DNA of 64,000 bases from Aquatica leii (GCA_035610365.1 CM069435.1:12761123-12825122), one strand, 5' to 3'; positions 1 through 11,560 are shown, numbered from the stretch's first letter. Notes: generated by a model not told the origin, from the letters alone. Translations and numbers: made by a program.

Positions 1-729
1 CAGAATCTCAGTGGTTTTTCACATTAAATGTAAGAGTGGTTACTGGCAAGTAGAATTGGAACCGAAGAATCGTGAAAAACAGCTTTTACGATTTTAACTG
101 GTTTCTGGCAGTTCACTGTGATGCCCTTCGGCCTGTGTAGCGCTCCTGCAACGTTCGAGCGTTTGATGGAGACCATCTTGCGCGGACTGTCTTAGTAGAC
201 GTGCTTGGTTTACTTAGAAGACATGATCCTGGTTGGAAGGTCGTTTGAAGAGCATCTAAATAACTTAAAAAAAGTGTTTCAGCTATTACGTGAAGCAAAT
301 CTAAAACTGAACCCAAAGAAATGCCAAGTATTTAAGAAAGAATTGCTATAGTAAAGGCTGACTTAGACAAAATCCGAGTAGTGCAAGCATGGCCAAGACC
401 AATCGACAACATCACGTCTGAAGTTTTCTTGGATTGTACACCTATTATAGACGATTTGTATCCGGATTTGCTAATATTGCCAAACGTTTGACAAAATTAA
501 CCAAAGAAAGAGCAGAATTTAGATGCAGTAAAAACTACGAAAATGGTTTCCATCAACTAAAACAGACCCTAGTCACTTCGCCGATTTTAAGTTATCCAAA
601 AGAAGAAGTAAAATTTGTTTTGGATACCTATGACAGCAGTCTGGCCATAGGCGCGGTCCTTTCGCAGGTTCAAGATAGACAAAAAAAAGTTATCGCGTAT
701 TTTAGCAAGGTATTGTCCATGTAATAGCG
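1..729 (+). mobile_element. Ty3/gypsy pol fragment (RT to RNase H), decayed
   Basis: This is a degenerate gypsy reverse transcriptase followed by RNase H, read across several frames. Around 115-340 the typical MPFGLCSAPATFERLM block is followed by a polymerase box that reads YLED rather than the usual YLDD, then by EEHLNNLKKVF and LKLNPKKCQVF. From 434 to 724 an open stretch encodes YRRFVSGFANIAKRLTKL and an RNase H start with VLDTYDSSLAIGAVLSQV and VIAYFSKVLS. Internal stops at about 192-200 and 350 show it is dead. It runs off the left edge, so the 5' half is not visible. A Penelope-type repeat cuts the element at about 730 and gypsy integrase resumes near 1200. Confidence 0.85.
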
Positions 730-1198
730 AAGGCTTCTACGACCGAAATCTTACTAAGAACTTCTCAAAAGTTAGGTTATCAACTTGTGAAACAAGCCAT
801 AATCCAAACTCTGAAAAGGTTAGAAAGAAAACGATAACTTGAACAAGCAAACAAAAATCTAACAAAGAACCACTACAAAGTTAGGTAATCAACATGTGAA
901 CCAAGCCAGATTCTAAACTCCGTAGAAGTGATAAGAATGTCTTCTGTGTTTGGACCGTGTCATTGTTGTTGTAACCGAAGTTGCCAACGTTTCGCCCACT
1001 TTCGTAAGAGGCTTTATCAGGGCGTAAGATAAATTGCAAAACTCAAACAAGTAACCGAAATCTAACTATGAACTTCTTAAAAGTTAGGTTATCAACTTGT
1101 GAAACAAGCCATAGAAGAACTTCTACGGAGTTTAGAATCTGGCTTGGTTCACAAGTTGATTACCTAACTCTGTAGTGTTAGATTTTCGTTTGCTTTTT
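730..1198. mobile_element. Penelope-like terminal repeat fragment with inverted halves
   Basis: This block matches the 3' flank of the Penelope-like element at 31920-32280, including the segments around 'aaaagttaggttatcaacttgtg' (shortened here) and 'tttggaccgtg'. Sequence at about 825-925 recurs as an inverted copy at about 1105-1195, giving a hairpin-like layout. The block separates gypsy RNase H on its left from gypsy integrase on its right, so it appears inserted into that gypsy copy. The minus strand at 983-1023 carries one of the hammerhead-like motifs listed separately. No coding sequence is visible. Confidence 0.6.
983..1023 (-). ncRNA. hammerhead-like motif in Penelope terminal repeat
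   Basis: On the minus strand the order is a GCC/GGC stem I, a CTGATAA core, a GCC...GGC stem II with an 11-12 nt loop, then GAAAC followed by GTT. It is the same arrangement as in the copy at 32005-32045. Minimal type I hammerheads in Penelope terminal repeats are established. Activity here is an inference, and the core deviates from CTGATGA. Confidence 0.4.
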
Positions 1199-1199
1199 C

Positions 1200-1860
1200 A
1201 AGTTTCAATAGATTATTTCACGAAATGGACAAAGGCTTATGCCATACCCAATCAATAAGCAACTACAGTCGCAGACGTATTAGTGAAAGTGGAGTTCCGT
1301 TAAAATTACACTCCGACCAAGACCGCAACTATGAGTCTGGGCTGTTTCAAAAAGATTGCCGACTGTTGGGAATTCAGAAAACTAGAACGACGCTTCTCCA
1401 TCTGATGGCATGGGTGAGCGGATGAATGAAACAATGGGAAAATACTTAACCAAAGTAGTGTCCAAACACCAAAGAAACTGGGATCAGTAATTGCACTTTT
1501 TTCTAATGGCATACCAATCATCTGTTTACAAAAGCACAGGCAAACACATCCTGTGTTATGCTCGTTCGCAAAATACGACTATCTCCAATTTGGAGAAAAA
1601 CCGGAAGATAAAGAAGCTTGAGAAGACTACGTCAGTAACCTGAACAAGAAGCTGAACAAAGTACATGTGGAGGTCCTTCAAAAAAGACTACGTCAGCAAC
1701 TTGATGAAGAGAGTAGACGAGGTACATGAAGCGATTTGGAAAAACATGCAAATTGCCAGCGACAGAATGAAAACCAGATATGACGTCAAGGCACAAAATG
1801 GTGGGTTTTAACCTGGCGACATGGTATGATTGTATAATCCCCAAAGAAGACGTGGTTTGT
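1200..1860 (+). mobile_element. Ty3/gypsy integrase fragment, decayed
   Basis: Frame-shifted remains of a gypsy integrase continue the element that starts at position 1. Around 1205-1300 the core reads DYFTKWTKAYAIPNQ, then VPLKLHSDQDRNYES with the second catalytic aspartate still present, and RLLGIQKTRTT. Between 1500 and 1855 the C-terminal part shows SVYKSTGQ, a glutamine- and lysine-rich helix region and GDMVWLYNP near its end. Stops and frame changes are frequent. Homologous integrase sequence recurs at 3140-3760. Confidence 0.8.
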
Positions 1861-1864
1861 TGCC

Positions 1865-2440
1865 TTAAATGAGAGATTATTTGATCAACTTTGTTTAGAA
1901 AATGATGATGACTATAATTGTTTACTACTTAACACAGAAGTACTTTGGTTATCTAAAAGTGCATGTTTGGATCGCTTTTATTCGCTCTTTGATTCAGTGT
2001 TGGAATTCCTGGAGAGTAAAGGCAATGATTTGCGGCATAATTTAATTATCTTAAAAAATGACATCTCTTATATGACTAATTTATTTGCTAGATTAAACGA
2101 GACTAATTTGAAACTACAAGGAGACACATTAAATTTAATCAAAGAATATCTGCGTTTGTTGCAAAACTTTAGCTGTACAAACGGAAACTTGGGAAGTTTC
2201 CAAATTTTTCAAAACTGCAAAATGGAGATGAAGATTTGTTTGCTTATTATCAACTTAAGGTCGCTTCATTCGGATCGTAACCAAAGATTTAAAGACGTTC
2301 TTCACTTAGATATTCCCCACTAGGCGTTGAACCTTTTTGCAAGTAATCAAACTCAGACCACAAATACAGATGATTTACCGTTATTATTGAAACTCATAGA
2401 AACTTCGAGACTATTTAAGGTATTTTGAGGTAATTACCAT
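1865..2440 (+). mobile_element. hAT transposase fragment (ZBED5/SCAND3-like type)
   Basis: An open stretch of about 150 codons ends at 2323. It contains LNTEVLWLSKSACLDRFY, then FLESKGNDL, an ARLNETNLKLQGDTLNLI helix and, near the end, RFKDVLHLDIPH. This is the middle of the transposase of hAT elements related to the vertebrate ZBED5, FAM200 and SCAND3 genes, whose hallmark is EVRWLSRG...FLNELNLQLQG. The zinc finger, the first catalytic part and the C-terminal dimerisation region are absent. A stop interrupts the reading after 2323 and similarity fades by about 2440. It looks like an isolated, inactive piece between two gypsy copies. Confidence 0.75.
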
Positions 2441-2454
2441 CTGCAGTTACTATC

Positions 2455-2700
2455 TAAGTAAAACATCGGGTCAGAAAAAGTCTATTGACTGATACTTTTA
2501 TGCTCAAAGAAGTTACCGAAACGGAAAGAGCTGCCGCTATCGTCACGGCTCTTTCTAACCCGCCTCCAGTATCCTGTCTTAAGACAGAAAAGTCGTACTA
2601 AGGAGGCAGTGAAACGCATAGAAACTTTGAGATGATTCAAAACGATTTCAGGTGATTACTGGAACGTTCTCGAAGTCGATAAAACAAAAATATAAAGAGA
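2455..2700. repeat. dispersed repeat, second copy near 40885-41000
   Basis: The segment 'gtcagaaaaagtctattgac' and the following 'acttttatgctcaa' recur at 40885-40930. The later part, 'ttctcgaagtcgataa', recurs at about 40970. The copy here has about 110 extra bases in the middle, including a short run with a 'cctgtcttaagacag' palindrome near 2571-2587. No coding potential is seen and the repeat class is not recognised. Confidence 0.5.
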
Positions 2701-2769
2701 AAGAGATTTGGTTGCATCAAGTCGAGTCAGAAGTCCAAAGAATGTTATGTCGGTTTAAATAATTAAAGT

Positions 2770-3765
2770 GCACGTGCATGTTGATAACGAAGATCGTGAT
2801 AGGCCAAGGTTCCAGCAGTGCAAGCATGTTCAAGACTAATCAACAAACATCAGGTTCAAAGTTTCCTTGGGTTGTGCACCTGTTATGGACCTCATTTTGC
2901 CAATATTGCCAAACCTTTGACAAAACTGACCGAAGAAAGAGCAGAATTAAGATGGAATCAAATAAAACTTTTGCTGAGGACGATCCACGCCGCATTAAAA
3001 TCGATGTTGCAGTTTTGTAATGCGGAAAGACAAGTGGCAAAATAGATCAAAACATTGCAAGAATATGAAAATATGACTATGACACAAAACACCGTGCAGA
3101 AGTGGGAACCTGAGCAGTTAGTCCAGCAAAAAAGCGTAAAGCACCAATTTTTAGAAAGTGCAGCGATGGACATCGCAAAGTTCTCAGAATCTGATTTGGA
3201 AAACAAATACATCCTGGTGGTGATGAATTATTTCACAAAATTAACAGAAGCTTACGCCATACCGAATCAAGAAGCAGCTACAGTCGCAAACATTTTGGTG
3301 AAAAAGTTTTTCTGCTGGCTTGGAGTTCCGTTGGAATTACATTCCAACCAAAGCCGCAACTTTGAGTCTGCGTTGTTTCAAGAAGTTTTCCGACTGTTGG
3401 GAATTAAATAAACTAGGACGACTCCTCTCCAACCTCAATCTGATAGCATGATTCGAACGATAGAAAAGTGTGTGCGAACACCAAAAAAGTACACCTCTTC
3501 CCAATGGCATACCAATCATCTGTTTACGAAAGCACAGGCCAAACACCATCCTGTGTCATGCTTGATGCAAAATACGACTGCTATACGACCTCTAATTTGG
3601 ACGAAGACCGGAAGAAGTTGCTGGAGAAGACTACGTCAGCAAGTTGATGAAGAAACTAGACGAGGTACATGAGGCGACTCGGAAAAACATGCAAATTGCC
3701 AGCGACATAATAAAGACCAGATACTACGCTCAGGCACATAACGGTTTTAACCGTAACTAAAGAAT
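2770..3765 (+). mobile_element. second Ty3/gypsy pol fragment (RT tail and integrase)
   Basis: A second decayed copy of the gypsy family seen at 1-1860. At 2818-3045 the RT-RNase H junction reads LGLCTCYGPHFANIAKPLTKLTEERAEL. At 3055-3411 an integrase core is open for 118 codons with MDIAKF, VVMNYFTKLTEAYAIPNQEAAT, VPLELHSNQSRNFES and RLLGIK. The aspartate expected in the HSDQ block is an asparagine, which would remove one of the three catalytic residues. At 3430-3730 C-terminal integrase sequence continues in other frames. The element ends about 220 bp upstream of the first visible exon of the dehydrogenase gene. Confidence 0.8.
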
Positions 3766-3987
3766 CAAAAAAAATTATTTTTCTCAATTTTTGATTTTTC
3801 CGTTTATTTCTAATATCTAGTTTAAAAACGACTACTAACGATAGAATAAATTACGTTCAAAAATTAAACGTTCACACATTGTAAATGGCATTTTAATGCT
3901 AACTCAACACTTAAAACAAGTAATGCAACTAATAAAATGAAATAGTAGTATCGTATTGGTAATAACTTTGCTATTTTTAATTTGTAG

Positions 3988-4661
3988 GCTGCGCAGTTGG
4001 GAGGCATAGATACACTATTTTTGAACTCAGGAATAAATCCTAAACCAGCACCATTACTGGATGTAAGTTTTAAACAATAAAATGACGTTAATTAAATTTT
4101 TTATCTCTAGACCGACGAAGCTTTATGGGATAAAGCTTTTGATATAAATATAAAAGCTCAATTTTTATTTGTGAAAGAAGCAATGCCATTGATGAAAAAG
4201 CACCAAGGAGGATCAATCATATTGATGTCAACTATTGGATCATTCTTTTATAAAGAGGTATGTTGTTTTTTATTTAAAAACATATTTAAGTAACTTAAAT
4301 TATGTTTTAGCTATTAGGTTTATATTCTGTAAGCAAAATGTGTCTTCTTACATTAACGAAAGTATTAGCAAACGAACTAGCACCTCACGATATAACCGTT
4401 AACTGTGTTGCTCCTGCGTATATTGACACAAAGTTTGCAAGTATTGTATGTATAGAATTACTTAATTAACAAAAAATAATAATTTTATTTTAGTTGTTTG
4501 AAAACAAATCTGAGGTTATAAATTCGATACCATTAAAAAGAGTTGGAGTTCCTGAAGATGTGTCAGGTGTTATCGCGTTTTTAGCTTCAAAAGATGCAAG
4601 ATTTATTACAGGCGAAACATTTCTAATATGTGGCGGAATTCAATCTCGAATGCCGTTGTAG
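3988..4661 (+). CDS. DHRS4-like short-chain dehydrogenase/reductase, last four exons
   Basis: Four exons with GT-AG borders (3988-4062, 4111-4257, 4311-4445, 4494-4661) give 174 in-frame residues. They cover GGIDTLFLNSG, the active-site segment LMSTIGSFFYKELLGLYSVSK, VNCVAPAYIDT and the C-terminal SIPLKRVGVPEDVSGVIAFLAS and FITGETF. This is the second half of a classical SDR closest to DHRS4, an NADPH-dependent carbonyl/retinal reductase of peroxisomes. The YxxxK pair is present. The position 13 residues before the tyrosine, normally serine, is threonine. The protein ends SRMPL, not the SRL peroxisomal signal usual in DHRS4. About 85 N-terminal residues, including the Rossmann glycine motif, are not found upstream among the gypsy remains and probably lie left of the window. 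Intact exons favour a gene, but a truncated copy cannot be excluded. Confidence 0.85.
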
Positions 4662-5780
4662 TACATAAAACGAATTATATAAGTCTTACGATTTTGTTTG
4701 AAACACCATATATAAAAAATTAATCAAATATACGTTTATTGCATCATTTAAATTTTGTTCTCATAGTGTTATTCTTTATGGTAATAATATTTAAAATATA
4801 CTTTATACAATAATTTGCATTTAAAGTCAATGCAAAACAAAAAGAAAGCAAAAGGTTGATAATTAAATATATATTTCAAACAAACAATAAAAACAATTCT
4901 TAAACATAGAAATGTTTTAAAAGCATAGTCTGTGTTATGTAACGCTTGGTGTCTTATATGTCATGTTACTTGTGAGTGACTTTCCGCATAAATTGAACTT
5001 ATTGCCGCAACTTAACTTAATTACACGACAGTCTGTGAAGTCAAAACAAAAGGTGTTACCAGAAAAAATAAAATAAAAAACTGGTGTGGTTACCACACGA
5101 CTTTCTTACAAAGAATATGTCTACATATGTTTTTTAAGGTTATCTTGTCATAAAACCACTTTAAAGTGATATGTAGACGTTTGTATTGACTTCCTAGCAT
5201 GCTATAATTTTTTTGAAATTTTTCTTCTCGATTTCATTAAGATATAACGGAAATATGGTAAATTGAGCTTATGTTGTCGTATCGACTAACCCCTAAATGT
5301 GTGCGCCTCGATATTGCTTTCCCCTTTAGTAAATCAGTAAAAATTATTATTTTTAACGTATCTTGCTTTTCTTTCAAGATATGGAATTTTTTTCTAAAAA
5401 AATTGTCGAATGCAGAATTCGAACCTAGATTATATTTGTAAATTCATTTTAAACTATAAAAACTGTTAATGTAAAAAATTTTATTTATTGAAATAAATTG
5501 TTAGGAAGAATTATCTCTATAAGAAACTATAAAAATAATTCGAATAATTTACATACGTACAAAATTATATAAAAAAAACTTCCGGTGTATTTATCAGACC
5601 CATCTTTTGATAGAACTGAGAGAATATAAGCCAGCTCCATACCAAATTTCTACTTACTAGGACTTTTGGTTCCAGAGTTATCGTGGGTACATCGTTACAC
5701 ACAGACACCCAAAAAAATATAACTTGTCAATCAGAATAATTATAAAAGAAATACTGCAATTTCGTCAACTACTACGTGCG
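4662..5780. other. AT-rich non-coding stretch, no gene seen
   Basis: Downstream of the dehydrogenase there is no convincing coding sequence on either strand. Short inverted segments occur around 5090-5170 (GTGGTTAC and its partners). A run at about 5640-5710 ('gttccagagttatcgtgggt', then a cacacagaca run) resembles degraded 3' tails of non-LTR elements but is not identified. Confidence 0.5.
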
Positions 5781-6140
5781 CTCAACGTTCTCGTACACAA
5801 AACAGTGTAAATCTTGTGGGCTTTATTCTCATGATAGAGATCTGTGCCCTGCTAGGGAAACTACATGTCGCTCATGTAAAAAAAGAGCATTGGAATAAAA
5901 TGTACCGCTATAAAATAAATTATAATGTTTGCAGTTTACGAGTTGAGCAGAATATAAAAACTCTAATAAAAATTTGTTGGTCAAATTTGGGCAAATAAGG
6001 ACAATCAATGTTTATGATTATAAGCGACTTTCGGCTTAGACCGCGTCGTAGTTAAACACCCAGACTTTTAAGGCTTGATCCTAACCTCTCCTTGAGAGCC
6101 AAAACAGAAGTAGCAGTAGTTCGTAAATCCAAACAAACTG

Positions 6141-6175
6141 ACGTTTCGCAAGACATTGCAGCTTACATCTTCAGA
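6141..6175 (-). ncRNA. hammerhead-like motif in a Penelope-type repeat
   Basis: Read on the minus strand, CTGAAGA is followed by a short segment able to form a GCAA/TTGC hairpin, then GAAAC and GTC. This is the same CTGAAGA-stem-GAAACGTY order as in the other Penelope repeats of this window. Stem II pairing is weaker than in the copy at 26513. No Penelope coding sequence is adjacent. Confidence 0.35.
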
Positions 6176-6577
6176 GTGGTAAATGTTAAGTGTAAATCAA
6201 TGTTTATTAGATATAAGAATAAACAATGAATTAATGTTACAATTTACATTTTTTGGGGTTAGAAGGTGTAGTACCTCACATGGATAATGTCTTAATACAT
6301 GCTCTCTGTGAAAACTCATAATAGAATTTTAAATGAGACGTATCAAATTTTAGAACCATTAACATCTTTACTCAGAAAAGATGTTGATTTCGTTTAGGGT
6401 CCTTTTCAGAAACAATCTCTTAAAACAATCAAGGAGGTATTACGAAATACTCCTAACGTGGTATAAATAAAATTACAGTAGTCAGTTCAGATGCTTCTTC
6501 ATATGGTTTGAATAGTGTGCTCATGCAGATAGACACCAAAACAATTCACAGGAAATTGTTGCATTTGTTTCTTGATT

Positions 6578-6590
6578 ATTCCCACAGAAT
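6578..6590 (+). repeat. left target-site duplication of the non-LTR insertion
   Basis: ATTCCCACAGAAT here matches ATTCCTACAGAAT at 10624-10636 with one mismatch. The two copies flank the non-LTR element, and fusing them restores a continuous gypsy RNase H reading up to a one-base shift. The length suits target-primed reverse transcription. Confidence 0.8.
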
Positions 6591-9500
6591 AGATTCGTGC
6601 GGTACCTTTCGATGTAGAAGGTCGTATTTACATTTAAAGAAACGTAAAATACAAGTGTAGAAGTTGTAGAAGATAGTGAGTGAAGGAACTGGAGTTAGTA
6701 GTGGTAGTAAGAGGGAAGAAGAAGAGAAAAAGGGGTGGGTAAAGGAAGAAGAGTGTAAAATAATAAATAAATTAAGTGAAAAATAGAAACCGTGGTGGAA
6801 AATTATAAAACTGTGACGAACAAGTGAGATTAAGGTGAATAAACAGTATAATCGAGAAGGTCAGCGATAAAAGATAACTTCCTACATTAATAGAAATCAT
6901 TGCATTTAAATCGAAATTAAAACGAAATCACTACAAGTGGAACGTTTTAAAACACGAAAAAGTAACAAAAGAAGGTAAGGAGGAATAAAAAAAGGGAAAA
7001 GGAATGAATAAAAAGAGAGAGAGAGGAAGAGGAAAAGAAAAAGGAAAAACAACAAACATTTGAAAGAGGAAAGAAAACAATAAGATCATCGGATATTAAA
7101 AAGAGAACGAAGGAAATCGAAGGAAAAACCTCAAAAACAGAAGGAGGAAGAAAAGAAATGGAGGAGTTAAAAGAATTAATGAAAGAAATGATGAAACACA
7201 TAGAAGAAAATATGCAAAGAATAAGCAAGAAATCAATGAAATGAAAAAGAAATAGAAGAAAGGGAAAAGAAGTGGAAGAAAGAAAAAGAGGAACTGGTGG
7301 AGAGAATAGAAAAACTGGAGAAAAAAGCGGAAGATAAGGAAAGATGGAAAAGGAAGAATAATATTGTGATAAAGGGGTGGAGAAGTGAAGAACCACAAAA
7401 AGATTTAGCATTGATGCTGGAAGAAAAATTAAATGTAAAAGTAGAATGAAAAAGGTGAACGTAATAAACAAAGAGAAGAAAAATGAGATGGTTGTGGCCG
7501 AAACGAGAGGATGGGAGGAGAAGCAGAAGGTGATAGCAGATAAGAAGAAATTAAGGAATACAAGAATATATATAAGTCACGATGTAGTGGGATTACAAGA
7601 GATATGGATGAAAGAAAAAGAATGGGAGAGGTGGGAAAAAGAGTTGCCGAAGAAATTTGAGTAAGTGGTGTAACATGCAGAAAGAGAGAAGAATAAAGAG
7701 AGAGCAAAGAGGTGGTATAACAACGGGAATAAGAACTAAATGGTTGAGTCAAAAAGCGAAAGTGCAACAGAGAAAAAAAATTGTAGAAAGCAACGTACAG
7801 TGGGAAAAACCAAAATAAAAGTAGGGGCGGTTTATAGCAGTAGAATGAAAAAGACAAGAAAAAACATAGAAGAGAGAAAGGAGAGATTGATAATAATAGG
7901 AGGGGACTTCAACACAAGAATAGAGGTAGAGGGGGGAATTAAAAATAGAAAAGGCACGGGAAAGAGACAAACAAAACACAAAGTGATAAATAAAGAGGGA
8001 GAAGAACTGCTGGAAATGTGCAACCAAAAAGGGTGGAAAGTAATGAATGAGAACAGAGAAGAAGAAGGAATGGGAAAATATACGAATATACGGAGGAAGG
8101 GGAGAATCAATAATAGACTTTTTAATGACAAATGAAGAGGCTGGAGAAAAGGTGAAGACATTTAAAGTAGAAGAAAGGGTAGAGTCAGACCACCAACTAC
8201 TGGAATTGAAAATGAAAAAACGAAAAAGAGAAGAGAGAGAAAAAGATGAGGAGTACATGACGAACAAAATATAGACAGAAGAGGGTATCAAAAGTTATAA
8301 AGAGAGAATAGGGAAAACGGTATGGGTAAAAAAGAGATTACAAGAGAGTGTGGAGGAAATGAGAGAGATGATGGAAAAAGCAACAGAGAGAGTCAGATTT
8401 AGAAAATGGAAGGAGGACAGAACAGGATGCAAGAAATAGTGGGATAGAGAATGCAAGGAAGCAAAGAAAAATGCAAGGAGAGCATTAAGACAGTGGAAAA
8501 AAGGGAGGAAAAAAAAGAAGCATACAAAGAAGCAGTAAAAATATACAAGAAAACATGCCAGAGTAAGAAGGAAGAAAACAAGAAAAAACAAGAGGAGCAG
8601 ATCAAAGCAATAAAAACGGAAGAAGATGTATGGGAGTACCTAAAAAAAGAAAAGAAAAAAACATGACGACAATGGAAATACAAATTAAAGAGTGGAAGAT
8701 ATATTTTAGGAACCTGCTGGGAAGGGAAGAACAAAATCAGAAAAAAGAAAAGGCGCAGTAGCAAGACGGAAAGAAGAAGATAAGGATAGAATAAATGAAG
8801 ACGAAGTAATGGAGGCAATAAAGAAGTAAAAGAAAAGAAAGGTGGCAGGAGAAGATGGGATACAAGGCGAAGGGTGAGTATACGGGGAAGAAAATGTAGC
8901 AAAAAAGATAACGGAAATACTAAATAAAATATGTAAAGGGGAAAGATTCCCGGGGAGATCGAGAGAGGGAATAATATGCCTGATCCATAAAAAAGGAGAA
9001 AGAAATAAAGCCAAGAATTACATAGGGGTAACATTATTAAGCACGGCATACAAATTAAATGCGACAGTACTACACGGAAGACTACAGAAGGAAATAGAGG
9101 AAAGAAGTTTGGTACCAGACGGACAAACGGGATTCAGAAAAGGAAGAAGAGTGATAGACAACATATATGTACTGAAACGCTTAGGAAAAACTGGAGGAAT
9201 ACATGAAGAGAAAAAAATCAATGAAATATTAATAGAAAGAATAGAGGAAATCTACAAAGAAACGTGGAGCAGGGTCAAAGTGAATGGGGAAGAGAGCGAA
9301 AAATTCATTACAAAGATAGGACTGAGACAGGGATGCCCACTGAGCCTAAGCCTGTTCGCAGTATATACGGGGGATCTGGCAGAGACAATGAGAGAACAAT
9401 AGACAGGAGGTATAATGGTAGGGAAAGCGAAGGAACCGGTCGTTGGCGTATGCGGATGACATAGTGATGGTGGCTAAGGAGGAAAAGGAAATGAAAAAAA

Positions 9501-10623
9501 TGATAAAAAGGTTAGAAAAATACATTTAAAAAAAAAGAAATGGAAGTAAACACGGAGAAAAGAAAAATAATGGTATATAGAAAAGAAGGGCGGAAAAGAG
9601 AAAGAGAAGAGTGGAAATGTAAGGATGAGGAAGTGCAGTAAGTGAAGGAATTTACATACCTGGGCTACACGATGAAGCAGGATAATAAGGAGGGAGAACA
9701 CATAAAGGAAAGAGTGAGGAAAGGAAACAGGTTAATAGGACAAATGTGGAGTGTGGAAGAAAGGGTATTCGAGATGGATATAGAAAAAAGAAAGTTGTTT
9801 GAAAAGTTAATAAAGGGGCTGGTGTTGTATGGGGTGGAAATATGGGGTTAGAAGGAGTGGAGGGAGGTAAAAGGGCTACAGGAAAAATACTGGAGATGGG
9901 TTTTAGGACTGGACAGAGATACACCGGGGTATATTGTAAGAGAGGAGGTACAGGTAGCAAAAATAAGAGTAGAGACAAAAAAGGGCCATAAAATACGAGG
10001 AAGAAATGCGGGAAAGAACAGAATGCAAAATACTGCAAGAATGTTGGAAAGAGATAAAGGGAGGAAAAGTGAAGTACGGGCAGGAGGGCAAAGAAGAGTA
10101 TTACAAAAGAAACGGGTACGCGAGAGAAGAAGTGGAGAGATTAAGAGAACAGAGAGTAGGGGTAAGGAAAGAAATAATAAGAAGAGATAGGGACATCGAA
10201 AAACAAGAAAGATGGACAAGGATAAAAAAGGGCGGATATAATAAGAATAAGGATATCAAGGGTGAAGGGGTGCCAAAATATTTAAAGGATATAGGGAATA
10301 AAAGCAACAAAAAGAAAAAAAATGATAGCACAGTTCAGATGTGGGAACGAGGAGTTAGGTAACAAATACTGAAAAAAAGAAGAAGAAAATATGTGCAGAC
10401 TATGTGGGGAAGAGACGAAGGACCTTAACCACATGAGAGATAAATGCAGAAAATTAAGAGAAGAGGTTATGAAAATAGAGGAAATCTTAGACGAAAACGG
10501 CAATAGAGCGGAGTGGATGGAAGAAGTATGAAGAAGAAAAAAACTTAGAAGGAGAGGAAATAGGGGAAGCACAAACCAATTAGTAAGCTTAATCAACAAC
10601 TAAAGTTAAACTTATAAACTTAT
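6591..10623 (+). mobile_element. non-LTR retrotransposon (ORF1, endonuclease, reverse transcriptase), decayed
   Basis: The plus strand is extremely purine-rich and encodes a lysine- and glutamate-rich protein set broken by many stops. An ORF1-like coiled coil lies at about 7080-7660 (KEMMKHIEEN, ERIEKLEKKAEDKERWKRK). The apurinic endonuclease is marked by VGLQEIWMKEKEWERW at about 7588 and by IIIGGDFNTRIE at about 7895. Reverse transcriptase follows with DGQTGFRKGRRVIDNIYVL at 9118, a LRQGCPLS box at about 9330 and YADD at 9449-9460. The C-terminal domain contains EFTYLGYTMKQ, MWSVEERVF, LVLYGVEIWG, RWVLGLDRDTPGY and a final CRLCGEE...LNH zinc-binding pattern near 10390. The organisation is that of the I/Jockey superclade, of a kind common in ants and other insects. 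The element appears nearly full length and is inserted in gypsy element B. Confidence 0.85.
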
Positions 10624-10636
10624 ATTCCTACAGAAT
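10624..10636 (+). repeat. right target-site duplication of the non-LTR insertion
   Basis: This is the partner of 6578-6590 and differs at one base. Gypsy RNase H reading (ESRYAQIEKE) restarts inside it. Confidence 0.8.
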
Positions 10637-11560
10637 CACGTTATGCTCAAATAGAAAAGGAAGGTTTAGGGCTGACGTGGGCAGCCGAGAAATAAGCTAT
10701 AAGTCTAAGCCTCAAGGTACAGGTTTTACAAATAAGATAGGTCTCTCCACTCAAATTGAAAATATTGTAAAAAAAAGTCCAAGTAGTATAGAGAAAAAAA
10801 TAAAAAGAAGAAACCTGTAAAAAGAAAGTAATTCCTAGTAGATCTTGGCAAAAATTTGGTATACATTTATTTATATATCATGTCTGGTCTGGTCTGGAAA
10901 TATTTGAACTTTCAAACTTAACCGAAAGTTTGACAATTATGAAGCTTTAGGAAACTTTTTGCAGATATGGTATTCCTGAAGTTGTAAGGCCAGACAACGG
11001 CCCACAGTTCCAAAGTCAATTTGGGCATGTCAAAAAAATTATACTATTTACTACTTTTGCCTAGAGTATACTAAATTTAGTTGTATATATTTCTTCCTTC
11101 CAATGGAGGGAAAATAGTAGTAAAAGCAAACAGATAAGACATTATAATAGCAAACACAAGGCTAAAGATTTGTCAGAACTCAAGGTAGGTGATTCAGTGT
11201 GGATTATCAATTTACGACAGTATGGGATTGTTCATAGTAAATGTACTAAACCACGTTCATACTTAATTAAAACCGATTTAAGTCTCAGGGGGCACTTAGT
11301 ACTTGCGTCATATTTCTAAAAAAATACGAAAAAAACGAATTCTAAGAAAATTGTCTCGGCAGAAGATGTGTCGAATGATAACTCTCAGTTAAAACATATT
11401 GAGGAAAGCGAGGTTAGTGTTCAAAGTGAAAACTGTGAGTATCAATCTAATAATAAAAGTGAATTTTCTGTTCAAAATGAAGAAAGTGTTGGCAGGTCTA
11501 AACAAATGACTTGTAGTCTATTTAATCGATTATATATGTAGTTAGAAAGCTTTTTTCTTC
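10632..11560 (+). mobile_element. Ty3/gypsy element B, right part (RNase H tail, integrase)
   Basis: RNase H continues as ESRYAQIEKEGLGLTWAAEK at 10632. The integrase core is visible at about 10955-11030 as RYGIPEVVRPDNGPQFQSQF, which retains the second catalytic aspartate. At about 11140-11270 the C-terminal part reads HYNSKHKAKDLSELKVGDSVWI. A mostly open, serine- and glutamate-rich tail follows to about 11520. Stops between the blocks make it inactive. No LTR could be recognised downstream. Confidence 0.75.

Larger units (their letters stand above)
5780..6590 (+). mobile_element. Ty3/gypsy element B, left part (zinc knuckles, RT-RNase H), interrupted
   Basis: Around 5796-5900 the translation reads CKSCGLYSHDRDLCPA followed by TCRSCKKR, a pair of gag zinc-knuckle-like motifs. 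At about 6400-6575 the RT to RNase H linker reads QSLKTIKEVLR, then SSDASSYGLNSVLMQID and IVAFVS. A short Penelope-like repeat lies between these two blocks at about 6130-6185. The RNase H reading continues with ESRYAQIEKEGLGL at 10632 on the far side of a 4-kb non-LTR insertion. Many stops and frame shifts are present. It belongs to a different gypsy family from the copies at 1-3765. Confidence 0.75.

Noticed and set aside
6947..10600. Long minus-strand open frames rich in Phe, Leu, Ser and Pro
   Set aside because: They are the complement of the purine-rich, lysine-rich plus-strand non-LTR element and show no domain of their own.
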